DNA of 58,035 bases from Gallionella sp. (GCA_030645955.1 JAUSMR010000024.1:1-58035); one strand, 5' to 3'. Numbered from the stretch's first letter, positions 26,885 through 37,824 are shown. Translations and numbers: made by a program. Notes: generated from the letters alone by a model not told the origin.

Positions 26885-27649
26885 ATGGGCGCATTTGCTT
26901 TTTACCGCAAGGTCGTGGCACTCAATTCTGAAGTGCACCGCAACCTGAAATTTGCAGCCGGAGAGGTCAACTTTTTCTTTGCGCGCGACACCACTGCGGT
27001 GTTGCTGGCCGGTGTGGAGTTCGCCGAAGCCGCGCGTGAATATCCCATCGTGTTCATTCGCGGGCAGGACAAGCAGATGCGCCCGGTGGCGCTGCTTGGG
27101 GTGCGCAATGGTGAAAATTTGTTTGTTGATGGGCAGGGAAAATGGGATGCGCGCTACATTCCGGCATTCGTGCGCCGCTACCCGTTCGTGATGGCGGATG
27201 GTGGCGCAAACGGGCAGCTGGTGGTGTGTATAGACGAAAGTTGCCCCGCGCTGAACGCGAAGCACGGCGAGTTGCTGATCAACGCGGAAGGCAAACTGGA
27301 GCCGCGCATGAATGAGGTGATGCAGTTTCTGCAAAACTTCCAGCGCGAATTTGTGCGCACCGAAGCTATCACCCGGCAACTTGATGATCTCGGGCTGTTC
27401 GTGCAACAGGGTGCGCGCTTCGATACTCCTGCCGGTGAAACCTTCCAGCTCAACGACTTCTACCTGATCGATGAGGCGAAATTCGGGCAAATTGCCGATG
27501 ACAAATTGCCGCAAATGTTTCGCAGCGGCGCATTGGGTCTGGCCTATTTGCACCTGGCATCGCTGGGCAACATGCGCAAGCTGCTGGATAGGTTGTCGGC
27601 GCGTTCAGCACAGCAAGCCGTGCCCGGCCAGAACACTCCGATCCATTGA
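26885..27649 (+). CDS. SapC-family protein
   Basis: A 254-residue protein of the SapC family (named after a Campylobacter S-layer locus, not the Sap peptide permease). Family landmarks are YRKVVALNSEVHRNLKF, EYPIVFIRG, PVALLGVRNGENLFVDGQGKWDARYIPAFVRRYPFV, CIDESC, and FQLNDFYLIDEAKF. There are no membrane segments or signal peptide. The biochemical function is unknown. The ATG at 26885 has an AAGGAAG site upstream; a longer frame overlapping der is unlikely. Confidence 0.8.
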   Translation: MGAFAFYRKVVALNSEVHRNLKFAAGEVNFFFARDTTAVLLAGVEFAEAAREYPIVFIRGQDKQMRPVALLGVRNGENLFVDGQGKWDARYIPAFVRRYPFVMADGGANGQLVVCIDESCPALNAKHGELLINAEGKLEPRMNEVMQFLQNFQREFVRTEAITRQLDDLGLFVQQGARFDTPAGETFQLNDFYLIDEAKFGQIADDKLPQMFRSGALGLAYLHLASLGNMRKLLDRLSARSAQQAVPGQNTPIH

Positions 27650-27682
27650 TTTTTGGCTCGTCAACTAAACAGGCGCTCAGGG

Positions 27683-28894
27683 ATGGTGATGCAACGATCG
27701 CGTAGCATCCTGGGATTGGCAGCTCCGCCGCTCGGGGCACGGCACCGGCCATCCGGATTGAATACACGGTTCAATGGCAGCCAGTTGCCCTTTGCGGACT
27801 ATGTCGCTTTTAGCAGGGATATGCTGAGCAAAGCGCATTCCGCACTGGGCGATACCGACCTGGAAAAAATCGTCGACGGCAACGCGCCGTTCGAACTGAA
27901 GCCGCCAGCCGGTTTCCCGCCCGGCCAGAATAAAATCTATCAACGCGGCGTGCTGCTCACCCACGGCCTGAGCGACTCCCCTTATTTCATGCGTCATCTG
28001 GCTGCGTTCTTTCAGCAGAACGGCTTTCGTGTCATGGCAATTCTGTTGCCGGGCCATGGGACACAGCCCGGGGATTTGCTGGACGTAAAGTGGCAGGAGT
28101 GGGCCAAGGCGGTGGCCTATGGCGCCGACAGGCTGGCTGACGAGGCAGATGAAGTCTATCTGGCGGGTTATTCCGCCGGCGCCACGCTGAGCGTTTATCA
28201 GAGTCTTCGCGATGAACGGGTGCGCGGGCTGTTCCTGTTTTCTCCCGCGTTCAAGGTATCGCCGCGCGCGGCGTTTGCCAGCTTGCACAAGTCATATAGC
28301 TGGATGATCCCGCCGGGAAAATGGCTGGACATCAAGCCGGACGATGATATTTACAAGTATGAGTCCTTTCCGAAAAATGCCGCAGCGCAGATATATGCAC
28401 TGACCAGGAAGCTGGAATCCCGATTGCAGCAGCATGAGCTGGATATCCCGGTATTCGCCGCAGCCAGTGAAGATGATACGACCGTCAATTCATCGGCAAC
28501 GATCGAATTTTTCGCGCGCGCGCATAATCCGTCCAGCAAACTGGTGCTTTTCACCACTGCCCCGGAAAAATATCCGCCAGGTATTCCGGCAGAAAAATTG
28601 GAGCTGGTGAACAGCATCATGCCCGGGCAGAACATCATAAGTTCTGCGCACACGTCCATTGTGCTGCCTGACGATGATGCGCACTATGGCGTGCCGGGAG
28701 AGTATTCCAATTGCGCGCATTATTATCCGGACGATATGGAAAAATATTCGGCATGCATTGCGCGCGCCGCCCAGGTTCTGCAAGGCGAGATCACCGAGAG
28801 AAACCTGAAAGCCGGTATCCTGCGCCGCTTGATGTACAACCCGAATTTTGCCGCGCTCAAGGTTTCGATGCGGCAGTTTATTGACAAGCTGTAG
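27683..28894 (+). CDS. Alpha/beta hydrolase family protein
   Basis: A serine hydrolase of about 403 residues. The fold is indicated by RGVLLTHGLSDSPYFMRHLAAFF (HG oxyanion region), AILLPGHGTQPGD, the nucleophile elbow AGYSAGA (G-x-S-x-G), FLFSPAFK and the acidic residue region ASEDDTTVNSSATIEFF. A C-terminal His is plausible in SSAHTSIVLP. It resembles carboxylesterase/monoacylglycerol-lipase-type enzymes, but the substrate cannot be told. There is no clear signal peptide. The start is uncertain: ATG at 27683 or 27689, or a TTG at 27653. Confidence 0.7.
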   Translation: MVMQRSRSILGLAAPPLGARHRPSGLNTRFNGSQLPFADYVAFSRDMLSKAHSALGDTDLEKIVDGNAPFELKPPAGFPPGQNKIYQRGVLLTHGLSDSPYFMRHLAAFFQQNGFRVMAILLPGHGTQPGDLLDVKWQEWAKAVAYGADRLADEADEVYLAGYSAGATLSVYQSLRDERVRGLFLFSPAFKVSPRAAFASLHKSYSWMIPPGKWLDIKPDDDIYKYESFPKNAAAQIYALTRKLESRLQQHELDIPVFAAASEDDTTVNSSATIEFFARAHNPSSKLVLFTTAPEKYPPGIPAEKLELVNSIMPGQNIISSAHTSIVLPDDDAHYGVPGEYSNCAHYYPDDMEKYSACIARAAQVLQGEITERNLKAGILRRLMYNPNFAALKVSMRQFIDKL

Positions 28895-28972
28895 CAGTCG
28901 CGATTTGATCTGACGCTGCCTGTCAGACCGTCGCTATTTTAAAGCGGCACGCCATAGGAAATACAGATTAAA

Positions 28973-29083
28973 TCGTCATTGCGAGGAGCGCCTTTAGCCG
29001 CGAGCGTAGCGTGGCGGGACGTGGCAATCCAGAAGTCCGTTTGATGTCAAAAGCTGGATTGCCACGCTTCGCTCGCAATGACA
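28973..29083. repeat. TCGTCATTGCGAG / CTCGCAATGAC palindromic repeat
   Basis: Left arm ATTGCGAGGAGC and GTGGCAATCCAGAAG, right arm CTGGATTGCCACGC and TTCGCTCGCAATGAC. A second copy occurs at 35403-35533. This type is common in many proteobacterial genomes. Confidence 0.9.
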
Positions 29084-29102
29084 GGGAGATTGACAGAGAT
29101 AT

Positions 29103-29720
29103 ATGTACTACGGGGAGAAGTTCAACGCCTTGACACATCTCGCCGGGGCCGTGCTGGCACTCATCGGCACCGTCGTGCTCGTCGTGATGGCAGCGCGTGG
29201 CGGTGATCCGTGGAAGGTGGTGAGCGTCTCGATTTACGGCGTGACGCTGGTGATGCTTTACAGTATCTCCGCGCTCTACCACAGCCTGCGCGGGCGCGCC
29301 AAGAATATCCTGCGCAAGCTGGATCACCACAGCATCTATTTGCTCATCGCCGGCAGCTACACCCCGTTCTGCCTGGTGACATTGCGCGGCCCCTGGGGCT
29401 GGTCGCTGTTCGGCGTGGTGTGGGGACTTGCAGGGCTCGGCAGCCTGCAGGAACTGAGGTCCGGGAGCGGAGCGCGAATATTGTCATTGGCGATCTATGT
29501 CTTGATGGGCTGGGTGGCGCTGGTGGCCATGTTTCAGCTTCTACAGGCGCTGGGGCCGCCCGGGTTCGCCTGGCTCGTGGCTGGCGGACTCTTTTATACG
29601 ACAGGCATCGTTTTCTTTGTGATCGACACCCGCCTCACTCACGCGCACGGCATCTGGCACCTGTTCGTGCTCGCCGGCAGCGCATCCCATTATGTTGCGA
29701 TCCTGCGCTATGTGTTGTAA
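29103..29720 (+). CDS. Hemolysin III / PAQR-family membrane protein
   Basis: A 205-residue protein with seven predicted membrane segments. Family motifs are GEKFNALTHLAGAVLALIG at the start, SISALYHSLRGRAKNILRKLDHHSIYLLIAGSYTPF with the Ser/His/Asp metal-site residues, and the last helix ITHAHGIWHLFVLAGSASHY-like LTHAHGIWHLFVLAGSASHY. PAQR proteins are thought to be zinc-dependent hydrolases. No haemolysis should be assumed from the name. Confidence 0.88.
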   Translation: MYYGEKFNALTHLAGAVLALIGTVVLVVMAARGGDPWKVVSVSIYGVTLVMLYSISALYHSLRGRAKNILRKLDHHSIYLLIAGSYTPFCLVTLRGPWGWSLFGVVWGLAGLGSLQELRSGSGARILSLAIYVLMGWVALVAMFQLLQALGPPGFAWLVAGGLFYTTGIVFFVIDTRLTHAHGIWHLFVLAGSASHYVAILRYVL

Positions 29721-29900
29721 GCAGAACAGACGCTCGCCGGGTGTTGCGAACGGCAGCTCAGTGGCGAGAACCGGTTGATGCGTCTGGCAGGTATGTGCCG
29801 GAGGCATTCAGTAAGGCATAATTGAACGACGGGCTAAGCGCTCACCAGTCGTGAAGGGTGGGCACGTTCCCACCCTGGCTGGATTAATACAAAAGATACC

Positions 29901-30686
29901 ATGACCAAATCTCTAATCTTTGCCCATCGCGGCGCCAATAAAGAGGCGGCGGAAAACACCCGCTCCGCTTTCGACAAGGCGTTGCAATATGCGATCGACG
30001 GCATCGAAACAGACGTGCAACTGAGCCGCGATGAGGTTGCCGTGCTCTGGCACGACCGGTTTCTTGGCAAGCTCGGTTTGCCCGGCAAGCACATTGACGA
30101 TTTCGACTATGCCCGGTTGCAGGCGATGAATTTCGCCGCGCATTTTTCTTCGGGAACCAAGCCGGAAGGCATCATGTCTTTGCAGGCGTTTCTGGATGCT
30201 TATCGCCAGCGTTGCCGTCTGCTGCTCGAAATCAAAAACCGCTCCTGGGAATCGCCCTCACGCCATCAAATTAAAGTACAGAAAACTCTGGAGATGATTG
30301 GAGCGCGGACATCCTGTCCGCAAACAAGCGGGCAGGATGCACGCGCTCCTGGAAATGATGCGATCATGGTTTCCTCATTCAATCTCGACAGTCTGATCTA
30401 CGCCCACCGGTGCGCGCCGCAGTTTCCGCTGGTTTACAACTTCGAACCCGAGCAGACGCTGGATGATGCGCGGCAGGTATTGGATGCGCAGCCTTTTCTG
30501 CACGGGCTGTGCCTGCCGATAGAGTCTCTTGATGAGGCGATGGTCAAGCTGCTGCGCGGTCATGACAAATGTATTGCGGTTTACACCTGCAACAGCGAAA
30601 AGGAAATCAAGCGGGCGCTGGATTTTGGCGTAAATATTCTGATCAGCGATGTTCCGCAAAAGGCTTTGCAGATGAGGGATAAATGA
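29901..30686 (+). CDS. glpQ: Glycerophosphodiester phosphodiesterase
   Basis: A 261-residue GDPD (cytoplasmic UgpQ-like, no signal peptide) that splits glycerophosphodiesters to glycerol-3-phosphate and an alcohol. Catalytic motifs: FAHRGANKEAAENT, GIETDVQLSRDEVAVLWHDRF, LLLEIKN, and the terminal VYTCNSEKEIKRALDFGVNILISDVP. At residues about 134-150 a GGAGCGCGGACATCC palindrome is translated in frame (ARTSCPQTSGQDARAP). Downstream glpD and an FGGY kinase would use the product, so the three form a functional cluster. Confidence 0.88.
   Translation: MTKSLIFAHRGANKEAAENTRSAFDKALQYAIDGIETDVQLSRDEVAVLWHDRFLGKLGLPGKHIDDFDYARLQAMNFAAHFSSGTKPEGIMSLQAFLDAYRQRCRLLLEIKNRSWESPSRHQIKVQKTLEMIGARTSCPQTSGQDARAPGNDAIMVSSFNLDSLIYAHRCAPQFPLVYNFEPEQTLDDARQVLDAQPFLHGLCLPIESLDEAMVKLLRGHDKCIAVYTCNSEKEIKRALDFGVNILISDVPQKALQMRDK
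30300..30350. repeat. GGAGCGCGGACATCCTGTCC palindrome inside glpQ-like gene
   Basis: Arms GGAGCGCG and CGCGCTCC enclose ACATCCTGTCCGC and GCGGGCAGGATGC. The 51-bp unit equals 17 codons and stays in frame. Confidence 0.88.
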
Positions 30687-30701
30687 ATGCTGTTCACTTT
30701 A

Positions 30702-30770
30702 CCGTTCGTGGTGAGCCTGTCGAACCACCAGCTACTCACCCAGAACCCTTCGACAGGCTCAGGGCGAACG
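30702..30770. repeat. TTCGACAGGCTCAG-family inverted repeat between glpQ-like gene and glpD
   Basis: CCGTTCGTGGTGAGCCTGTC at left and GACAGGCTCAGGGCGAACG at right form a hairpin. It is an intergenic copy of the repeat found in frame in tilS and bamB. Confidence 0.9.
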
Positions 30771-30801
30771 ATAATCTTAAGTTAACAGCGTTGGTGAACA
30801 A

Positions 30802-32367
30802 ATGAAACGCGATTTTTCTTTGCTGGCAGGCCGCCAGTTCGATCTGCTGGTCTGCGGCGGCGGTATTTATGGGGCGTGGACCGCTTATGACGCGGCCTTG
30901 CGCGGCTTGCGCGTGGCCATTGTGGAGCAGCGCGACTGGGCAAGCGCGACCTCTTCCGCATCCAGCAAGTTGATCCACGGCGGTTTGCGCTACCTGGAGT
31001 CATTCGGCTTCAAGCTGGTCAGGAAAGCGCTGGCGGAACGGCAGATGCTTTTGGCAATGGCGCCGCATCGCATCTGGCCGCTGCGTTTCGGTGTGCCGGT
31101 ATATGCCGACAGCCGCATCGGGATGCTGCGATTGAAAGCCGGTTTGACCTTGTATGATTTTCTTGCGGGTAGTCCGGGCCCGGACATGGCTCATCGCCAC
31201 TTCGGCCAGAATTCCTTCGCGGAACATTTTCCCGCGATCGATATTGCCGGCCTCAAAGGCGGTTTTACTTATGGCGATGCGCAGACCGACGATGCCCGGC
31301 TGGTGCTGGAATTGATTGCGGGTGCGATGGCAGCCGGAGCGGTGTGTGTGAATTATTGCAGGCTGACCGGAGTCATTGAAGAGGACGGGCGGGTTTGTGG
31401 AGCGACGGTTCAGGATCAGCTTGACCATGCCAGCATTCAGTTATCTAGCAGGCAAATCGTCAACACCACCGGCCAGTGGACGGCCGCATCGAAACCGGGG
31501 CGCGGCTGGTGCCGGTTGGACAAGGGTATACATCTGGTCATGCCGGCGGTGCTGGCTGACGAGGCCTTGCTGCTGACTGCCAGGTCGGATGGCCGGGTCT
31601 TTTTCATGATCCCCTGGTATGGGTTGACGCTGCTTGGCACGACCGATAAGGATTACAGCGGCGATCTCGACCATGTCGTCGTTGAGCAGCAAGAGGTTGC
31701 TTATCTGCTTGCCGAAGCCAACCGCTATCTCAAGACCGCGTGGACTGAAAAAGATGTCATCGGGAGCTACGCCGGTTTGCGTGTGATGAAGCGTGACGGC
31801 GAGGCCTCGCCATCCGCTGCCAGCCGCGACTGGGAGTTGAAAACAGCGGGCAACGGAGTGCATTATTCCATTGGCGGAAAGCTGACCTCGGCGCGTGAAG
31901 ATGCAGCCTGCATCGTCGACACGGTATGCGGGCAACTTGGTGTTGCTACGCCGTGCGCTACCCGGAACCGCACGTTTCCGTGGGCACCGGAGCAGGATTA
32001 TGCCGCGTGGCTGGTTGACGCAGGCGCACAGGCAAGCCGGCTAGGCATCGATCAGGAATGTGCCAAGTGGCTGGTGCGCCGCCACGGCAAGCGGGTGGAT
32101 GAAGTGTTGCACATCATTGCAGGTGACCCTCGTCTGGCCGAACGAATCGTGCCTGCACTGCCCTTCATTCACGCCGATCTGCTGTTTTGTGCCCGCGGCG
32201 AAATGGTTATTCATCTGGACGATCTGTTGCGCCGCCGCATGCCCTTGCTGATTCTGGCGAAGCTGGATGAAAGTGCACTGCGCCGCATTGCCGCAGCCGT
32301 TGCGCCCGCGATGGGCTGGGATGAGGCCGCGATGAATCGGGAAATCGAAGCCTGCCTCCGGCGATGA
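30802..32367 (+). CDS. glpD: Glycerol-3-phosphate dehydrogenase (FAD, aerobic type)
   Basis: A 521-residue FAD enzyme that oxidises glycerol-3-phosphate to dihydroxyacetone phosphate at the membrane and feeds electrons to quinone. The dinucleotide motif is LLVCGGGIYGAWTAYDAALRGLRVAIVE, with SSKLIHGGLRYLE, GGFTYGDAQTDDARLVLELIAGA, and IPWYGLTLLGTTDKDYSGD. The C-terminal helical domain is present. The kinase gene follows after 7 bp, so they are one operon. Confidence 0.93.
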   Translation: MKRDFSLLAGRQFDLLVCGGGIYGAWTAYDAALRGLRVAIVEQRDWASATSSASSKLIHGGLRYLESFGFKLVRKALAERQMLLAMAPHRIWPLRFGVPVYADSRIGMLRLKAGLTLYDFLAGSPGPDMAHRHFGQNSFAEHFPAIDIAGLKGGFTYGDAQTDDARLVLELIAGAMAAGAVCVNYCRLTGVIEEDGRVCGATVQDQLDHASIQLSSRQIVNTTGQWTAASKPGRGWCRLDKGIHLVMPAVLADEALLLTARSDGRVFFMIPWYGLTLLGTTDKDYSGDLDHVVVEQQEVAYLLAEANRYLKTAWTEKDVIGSYAGLRVMKRDGEASPSAASRDWELKTAGNGVHYSIGGKLTSAREDAACIVDTVCGQLGVATPCATRNRTFPWAPEQDYAAWLVDAGAQASRLGIDQECAKWLVRRHGKRVDEVLHIIAGDPRLAERIVPALPFIHADLLFCARGEMVIHLDDLLRRRMPLLILAKLDESALRRIAAAVAPAMGWDEAAMNREIEACLRR

Positions 32368-32374
32368 CGCTGCC

Positions 32375-33790
32375 ATGATCTCCGCCATCGCGCTCGATCT
32401 GGGCACTACGTCGATCAAGGCCGGATTGCTGGACCGGCACGGTGCACTCAGCCACATCGTTGCACATCCCGCCCCGAAAATCAGCGTCAATGGCGGACGC
32501 TATGAAAGCGATGCGCTGGCCTATGCGGCGATTGCCGATCAGGCGTTGAGTGTATGCATGGCCCATGAATTCATCTCCGGGGCGGGCGAATGCAAATCGC
32601 CAGGTTTGTACAGTTCGCTGGGCTTGTGCAGCCAGCGCTCGTCATTTTTAATCTGGGAACAGGCCAGCGGCAAACCGGTCACGCCGCTCATTTCATGGCA
32701 GGACAATCGCGGCGCGGTGAGCTGCGAAGCTTTGCGCGCGCATGAAAACTCGATCCGCGATCTCACCGGCCTGCCGCTGACGCCGTATTATTTCGCCCCC
32801 AAGCTGATGGCCGTGTTGCAGGACAATCCGGATTGGCGAGCACGTCTTGAGCGGGGCGAGTTGCTGGCGGGCACGCTTGATGCTTTCCTGATCTGGCGCT
32901 GGACGGGCGGCAAGCATTTTGTGACCGATGCATCCATGGCCGCTCGCACGCTGCTGATGGATATCCGGCGGCAACAGTGGTCGCCGCAACTCTGCGAGCT
33001 CTTCGGCATCCCGTCAAGCATGCTGCCCGAAATCAAACCTTCCGCAGGATTGAATCTGCAACTGAATAACGGACTGATCCTGCAAGCGAGTGTCGGCGAT
33101 CAGTCCGCCGCGCTCATCGCCAGTGTCAGCGAAGACCGGGCGGAGGCTTTGGTCAATCTCGGCACCGGCTGCTTTGTCGTCCGCTATCTGCCGGATGAAC
33201 AATTTACCCTTGATGGTTATCTGCGCACGCTGGTGTATCAGGACAGCGCACAGCATGCGCACATCGCCATCGAGGGCACGCTCAATTCAATCGCCGCTGC
33301 ACTTGCTCCCTACCCGGTGGGGGAATGCCGGGTCGAGGATTTGGCGTTGGACGATCTCTATTGTCTTGCGGAACCCAGCGGCCTCGGCGCGCCCTATTTC
33401 CGGAACAAGATCGGCATCCGGTTTTCCCGCCCGGTCGAACACCTGACACAACACCAGATAGCCAGCCTGCTGCTGGAAGCCGTCATTTTCCGTGTGGCGC
33501 GGATACTGGAGGACTTTCACCGCGAGTCTGCTCTCGAGCGCGTTTATCTATCGGGCGGATTATCCGAATTGATTTGTCTGCAACAGGGCATTGCCCGGTG
33601 CGTGCCATTTGCTGTCTATCGTCTGGTTCAGCCTGAGTCCAGTCTGTGCGGTGCTGCGCTACTCGCAGCCGGGATGGCACCGGCATACAACCGAGAAAGC
33701 GAAAGAATAAAAATTGCCGGCAATGCCGAAGCGCTGCCGGAAAAATACCGGCACTGGAAGAAGTGGCTGGACGATTTGCTGGGTTCCTGA
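32375..33790 (+). CDS. FGGY-family carbohydrate kinase (probable glycerol kinase)
   Basis: A 471-residue sugar kinase of the FGGY family: the N-terminal phosphate loop ALDLGTTSIKAGLLD, PLISWQDNRGAVSCEAL, the SVGDQSAALIAS loop, NLGTGCFVVRYL and YLSGGLSELICLQQGIA near the end. It is divergent and shorter than GlpK of E. coli (about 500 residues). Its position right after glpD makes glycerol the likely substrate, but a related polyol cannot be excluded. No glpF or glpR lies nearby. Confidence 0.8.
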   Translation: MISAIALDLGTTSIKAGLLDRHGALSHIVAHPAPKISVNGGRYESDALAYAAIADQALSVCMAHEFISGAGECKSPGLYSSLGLCSQRSSFLIWEQASGKPVTPLISWQDNRGAVSCEALRAHENSIRDLTGLPLTPYYFAPKLMAVLQDNPDWRARLERGELLAGTLDAFLIWRWTGGKHFVTDASMAARTLLMDIRRQQWSPQLCELFGIPSSMLPEIKPSAGLNLQLNNGLILQASVGDQSAALIASVSEDRAEALVNLGTGCFVVRYLPDEQFTLDGYLRTLVYQDSAQHAHIAIEGTLNSIAAALAPYPVGECRVEDLALDDLYCLAEPSGLGAPYFRNKIGIRFSRPVEHLTQHQIASLLLEAVIFRVARILEDFHRESALERVYLSGGLSELICLQQGIARCVPFAVYRLVQPESSLCGAALLAAGMAPAYNRESERIKIAGNAEALPEKYRHWKKWLDDLLGS

Positions 33791-33915
33791 CCATGCAGCC
33801 TGGTGTCGGAAAATCAGGGGCGGGACCTTCCGGTTGTTCGTTCTGGTTTGTGTCATCGCGACCTCGTCAAATTGACCCGGTTGTGCTACGGTTGCTGCCC
33901 GCTTTGCCGAGATAG

Positions 33916-34952
<1,037 letters not shown>

Positions 34953-34973
34953 TTCATCAAGGGGGTTACAGGC

Positions 34974-35402
34974 ATGAGCAATCCTTTTACTGTGAGTCTG
35001 GTTTGCTGGCACGATGGCGAGCCTTTGCTTAAATCAATTCGCGAGGCAGTGTTCATTCGCGAACTGGGTGTTCCCGCCGAGTTGGAGTGGGATGGAAAGG
35101 ATGAGGGTTGCCGCCATGCGCTGGCCCTCAGCCTTCAGGGCAATGCCATCGGCTGCGGACGGATGCTGCCCGACGGCCACATCGGCCATATTGCGGTGTT
35201 GCCCCAGTGGCGCAAGCAGAAAGTCGGCACGGCGATCGTGGAAGCATTGCTGGATTATGCGCGTGCGCATGTTTACCAGCAGATAAGTGTCGATGCGCAG
35301 CCCTGCTACGTGCCGTTTTATCGAAGCAACGGTTTTGCCGAGCAAGGCGAAGCGTTCAAGGATGCGGGCTTGCCGCATATCAAGATGTCTCTGAAACTTT
35401 AG
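34974..35402 (+). CDS. GNAT-family N-acetyltransferase
   Basis: A 142-residue acetyltransferase with the acetyl-CoA loop IGHIAVLPQWRKQKVGTAIVEALLDYA and a C-terminal SVDAQPCYVPFYRSNGFAEQGEAFKDAGLPHIKMSL, which resembles the ElaA-type branch. Substrate unknown. It starts 21 bp after the L,D-transpeptidase with an AAGGGGG site and probably shares its transcript. Confidence 0.82.
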   Translation: MSNPFTVSLVCWHDGEPLLKSIREAVFIRELGVPAELEWDGKDEGCRHALALSLQGNAIGCGRMLPDGHIGHIAVLPQWRKQKVGTAIVEALLDYARAHVYQQISVDAQPCYVPFYRSNGFAEQGEAFKDAGLPHIKMSLKL

Positions 35403-35533
35403 GGAAGCGCAGATTAAATCGTCATTGCGAGGAGCATAGCGACGTGGCAATCCAGAAGTTCGTTTTATATCAAAACACTGGATTGCCACGCTTCGCTCGC
35501 AACGACAGCTTGGGTGATTTAATCTGCGTTTCC
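35403..35533. repeat. Second copy of the TCATTGCGAG / CTCGCAA palindromic repeat
   Basis: Outer arms GGAAGCGCAGATTAAATC and GATTTAATCTGCGTTTCC enclose the same core as 28973-29083. It starts right after the GNAT stop codon. Confidence 0.9.
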
Positions 35534-36008
35534 TTAGCAGTCCAGCATACCGTCATTCTGGCGGGGTCGATTTGCTAATCGCAATTCGCTGCCGAAGGGT
35601 AATCAAGGGGTGGGTGCAATGGCCGCTTTGTGTGCCAATTGCAGATACTCTTCTTTCGAATCAGATTGGCTCACCTAGTCAGTTTGGACTATATTTATAC
35701 TATCAAATAAGGCGTATGTTGCGTGCCACAATTGGATATTCAGTATTCGTTGTGCTTGGCTCAGACCTGGACTCAAACCAGAGAACAGCCCGTCCAAAAT
35801 GCCTAGGTATTTATAGTCATGATTCCAGTGATGGATTGTGCCTGTAATTCACCTCATGTATTCATAGCCCCCGTACTTGAACAGGTGAAAACTAAGCGAG
35901 GCTAATTCATGCTGACATACCCCGCGATCACCTTGCGGTAATTTTCCTCACATCGTTTTTGCGTGTGCTTCCCGCCGTCGCTGAACGGCCGGGATTGAGG
36001 AGCACCTT
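35534..36008. other. Gene-free stretch before the GGDEF-EAL gene
   Basis: No credible gene; a 91-codon frame at 35572 has no family or ribosome site. TTGAGGAGCAC directly before 36009 supplies the ribosome site for the next gene. No clear promoter was recognised. Confidence 0.5.
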
Positions 36009-37601
36009 ATGAAAAAGTTGCCGATAGTTCTGAAGACACCCGCGAGAGTAGTGATTGCGGTGGGTTTGATCGTGCTGGTGGGCGAGTTTTTGATCATGGC
36101 GCTGCTCAAAAGTCTCAATGCCTCCATCCTGAAAGATACGTTTCTGGAAAATCAGCTCTTATTCCTTGACCCCATCGCGCTCACCGCGATTGTTTCTCCC
36201 GCCCTCTATCTCCTGGTTTTTCGGCCGCTGAACCAGCAAGCCGAGCTCGAACGGCAACTCGATGAATTGCGCCACTTACAGGCCGAAGATGAAATCAAGC
36301 ATCTGGCCTTTTACGACCCGCTCACCGGCCTGCCCAACCGGCGGCTTCTTATGGACCGGCTCCGTCAGGCATTCGCTTCCAGCGCGCGTAGCGGCCATGA
36401 GGGTGGGCTGCTGTTCATTGACCTGGACAATTTCAAGGACATCAACGACACCCTCGGCCATGACATCGGTGACTTACTGCTACAACAGACCGCGCAACGC
36501 CTGGAGTCCTGTATGCGCGAAGGCGACACCGTGGCGCGTCTGGGTGGTGACGAGTTCGTGGTGATGCTGGAAGGACTGAGCAGGCAACCCATTGAAGCCG
36601 CGACACAGGCGAAAGCCGTCGGCGAAAAAATTCTCGCTGCTCTCAACCAGCCTTACCAGCTTGCCGCGCATGAATACCACAGCAGCCTTAATGTCGGTGC
36701 GACCATTTTCAGCGATCATCACCTGTCTGGGGAAGAGCTGCTGCAACAAGCCGGCATCGCCATGTGCCAGGCCAAGAAAGCAGGCCGCAACACCCTGAGT
36801 TTCTTTAACCAAAAAATGCAGGACATCATTAACACCCGCACAACGCTCGAAGGCGAATTACGTAAAGCACTTGAGAACCACCAATTCCATTTGTATTACC
36901 AAATCCAGGTGGACAGTTCGCTTCGTCCATTGGGCGCAGAGGCATTGATTCGCTGGCTACATCCTGAACGCGGTCTGGTGTCTCCCGCACAATTCATTCC
37001 GCTGGCGGAAGCAACCGGGCTGATACTGCCCATCGGGCAATGGGTGCTGGAGACGGCTTGCGCCCAGCTCAAGACATGGGAGCAAGATGCACTCGCCCGC
37101 GACCTCATTCTGGCGATTAACGTGAGCGCCAAGCAATTCCGCCAGGCTGGTTTTGTGGAACAAGTGCAAGCTGCCGCGCAACGCCATAGCATCAACCCAA
37201 AGCTGCTCAAGCTGGAGCTGACCGAAAGCATGTTGCTGGAGAACATCGAAGACACCATTGCAACCATGAGCGCATTGAAAGAAATCGGTGTCAGGCTCTC
37301 ACTGGACGACTTCGGCACCGGATATTCATCCCTGCAATACCTCAAGAAGCTGCCGCTCGATCAGCTCAAGATCGATCAGTCGTTCATACGCGACCTTGCC
37401 ACTGATAGCAGCGATAAGGCGATCGTGCGCACCATCATTGCGATGGCACAAAGCCTGAACCTGGATGTCATTGCCGAAGGGGTGGAGGCGGAAGAGCAGC
37501 GACAAATCCTCCTGGAGAGGGGCTGCACTCACTACCAAGGGTATCTGTTTGGCAAGCCGGTACCGATTAAGCAGTTTGAGGCGTTACTAACGCAGGGTTG
37601 A
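36009..37601 (+). CDS. Membrane GGDEF-EAL protein (c-di-GMP turnover)
   Basis: A 530-residue protein with two N-terminal membrane helices (about 14-34 and 49-73), then a GGDEF domain (FYDPLTGLPNRRLLMDRL, active site ARLGGDEFVV at about 179-183, with a likely inhibitory I-site RxxD at 170-173). The EAL domain follows (AEALIRWLHPERGLVSP, ELTESMLLENIED, DDFGTGYSSLQYLKKLPLDQLKIDQSFI, VIAEGVEAEEQ). All core catalytic motifs of both domains look intact, so the net activity cannot be predicted. No recognised sensor domain is present; the short loop between helices may be the only outside part. Confidence 0.92.
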   Translation: MKKLPIVLKTPARVVIAVGLIVLVGEFLIMALLKSLNASILKDTFLENQLLFLDPIALTAIVSPALYLLVFRPLNQQAELERQLDELRHLQAEDEIKHLAFYDPLTGLPNRRLLMDRLRQAFASSARSGHEGGLLFIDLDNFKDINDTLGHDIGDLLLQQTAQRLESCMREGDTVARLGGDEFVVMLEGLSRQPIEAATQAKAVGEKILAALNQPYQLAAHEYHSSLNVGATIFSDHHLSGEELLQQAGIAMCQAKKAGRNTLSFFNQKMQDIINTRTTLEGELRKALENHQFHLYYQIQVDSSLRPLGAEALIRWLHPERGLVSPAQFIPLAEATGLILPIGQWVLETACAQLKTWEQDALARDLILAINVSAKQFRQAGFVEQVQAAAQRHSINPKLLKLELTESMLLENIEDTIATMSALKEIGVRLSLDDFGTGYSSLQYLKKLPLDQLKIDQSFIRDLATDSSDKAIVRTIIAMAQSLNLDVIAEGVEAEEQRQILLERGCTHYQGYLFGKPVPIKQFEALLTQG

Positions 37602-37824
37602 TCGCTGTTGATGATGTAGCCTTGCACGTTGCGATTTACCTGCTTGCATTTCGCTCTGAGTGCCAACGTTGATAGTCCGCTTTCGGAAAACGCGAATGGC
37701 GGCGCTTTGTGTTGATCGTGCAATTACCGCATAACCAGCGACCTGGCTATCGTTAACCAATGACTTGGTTGGCGAAGTTTGCCAACTTAGTCAGATGTCG
37801 AATGGCTAATTCATGGTTCCACCT

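Noticed and set aside
35572..35847. 91-codon frame in the gap before the GGDEF-EAL gene
   Set aside because: No ribosome site, no recognisable family, overlaps no operon.
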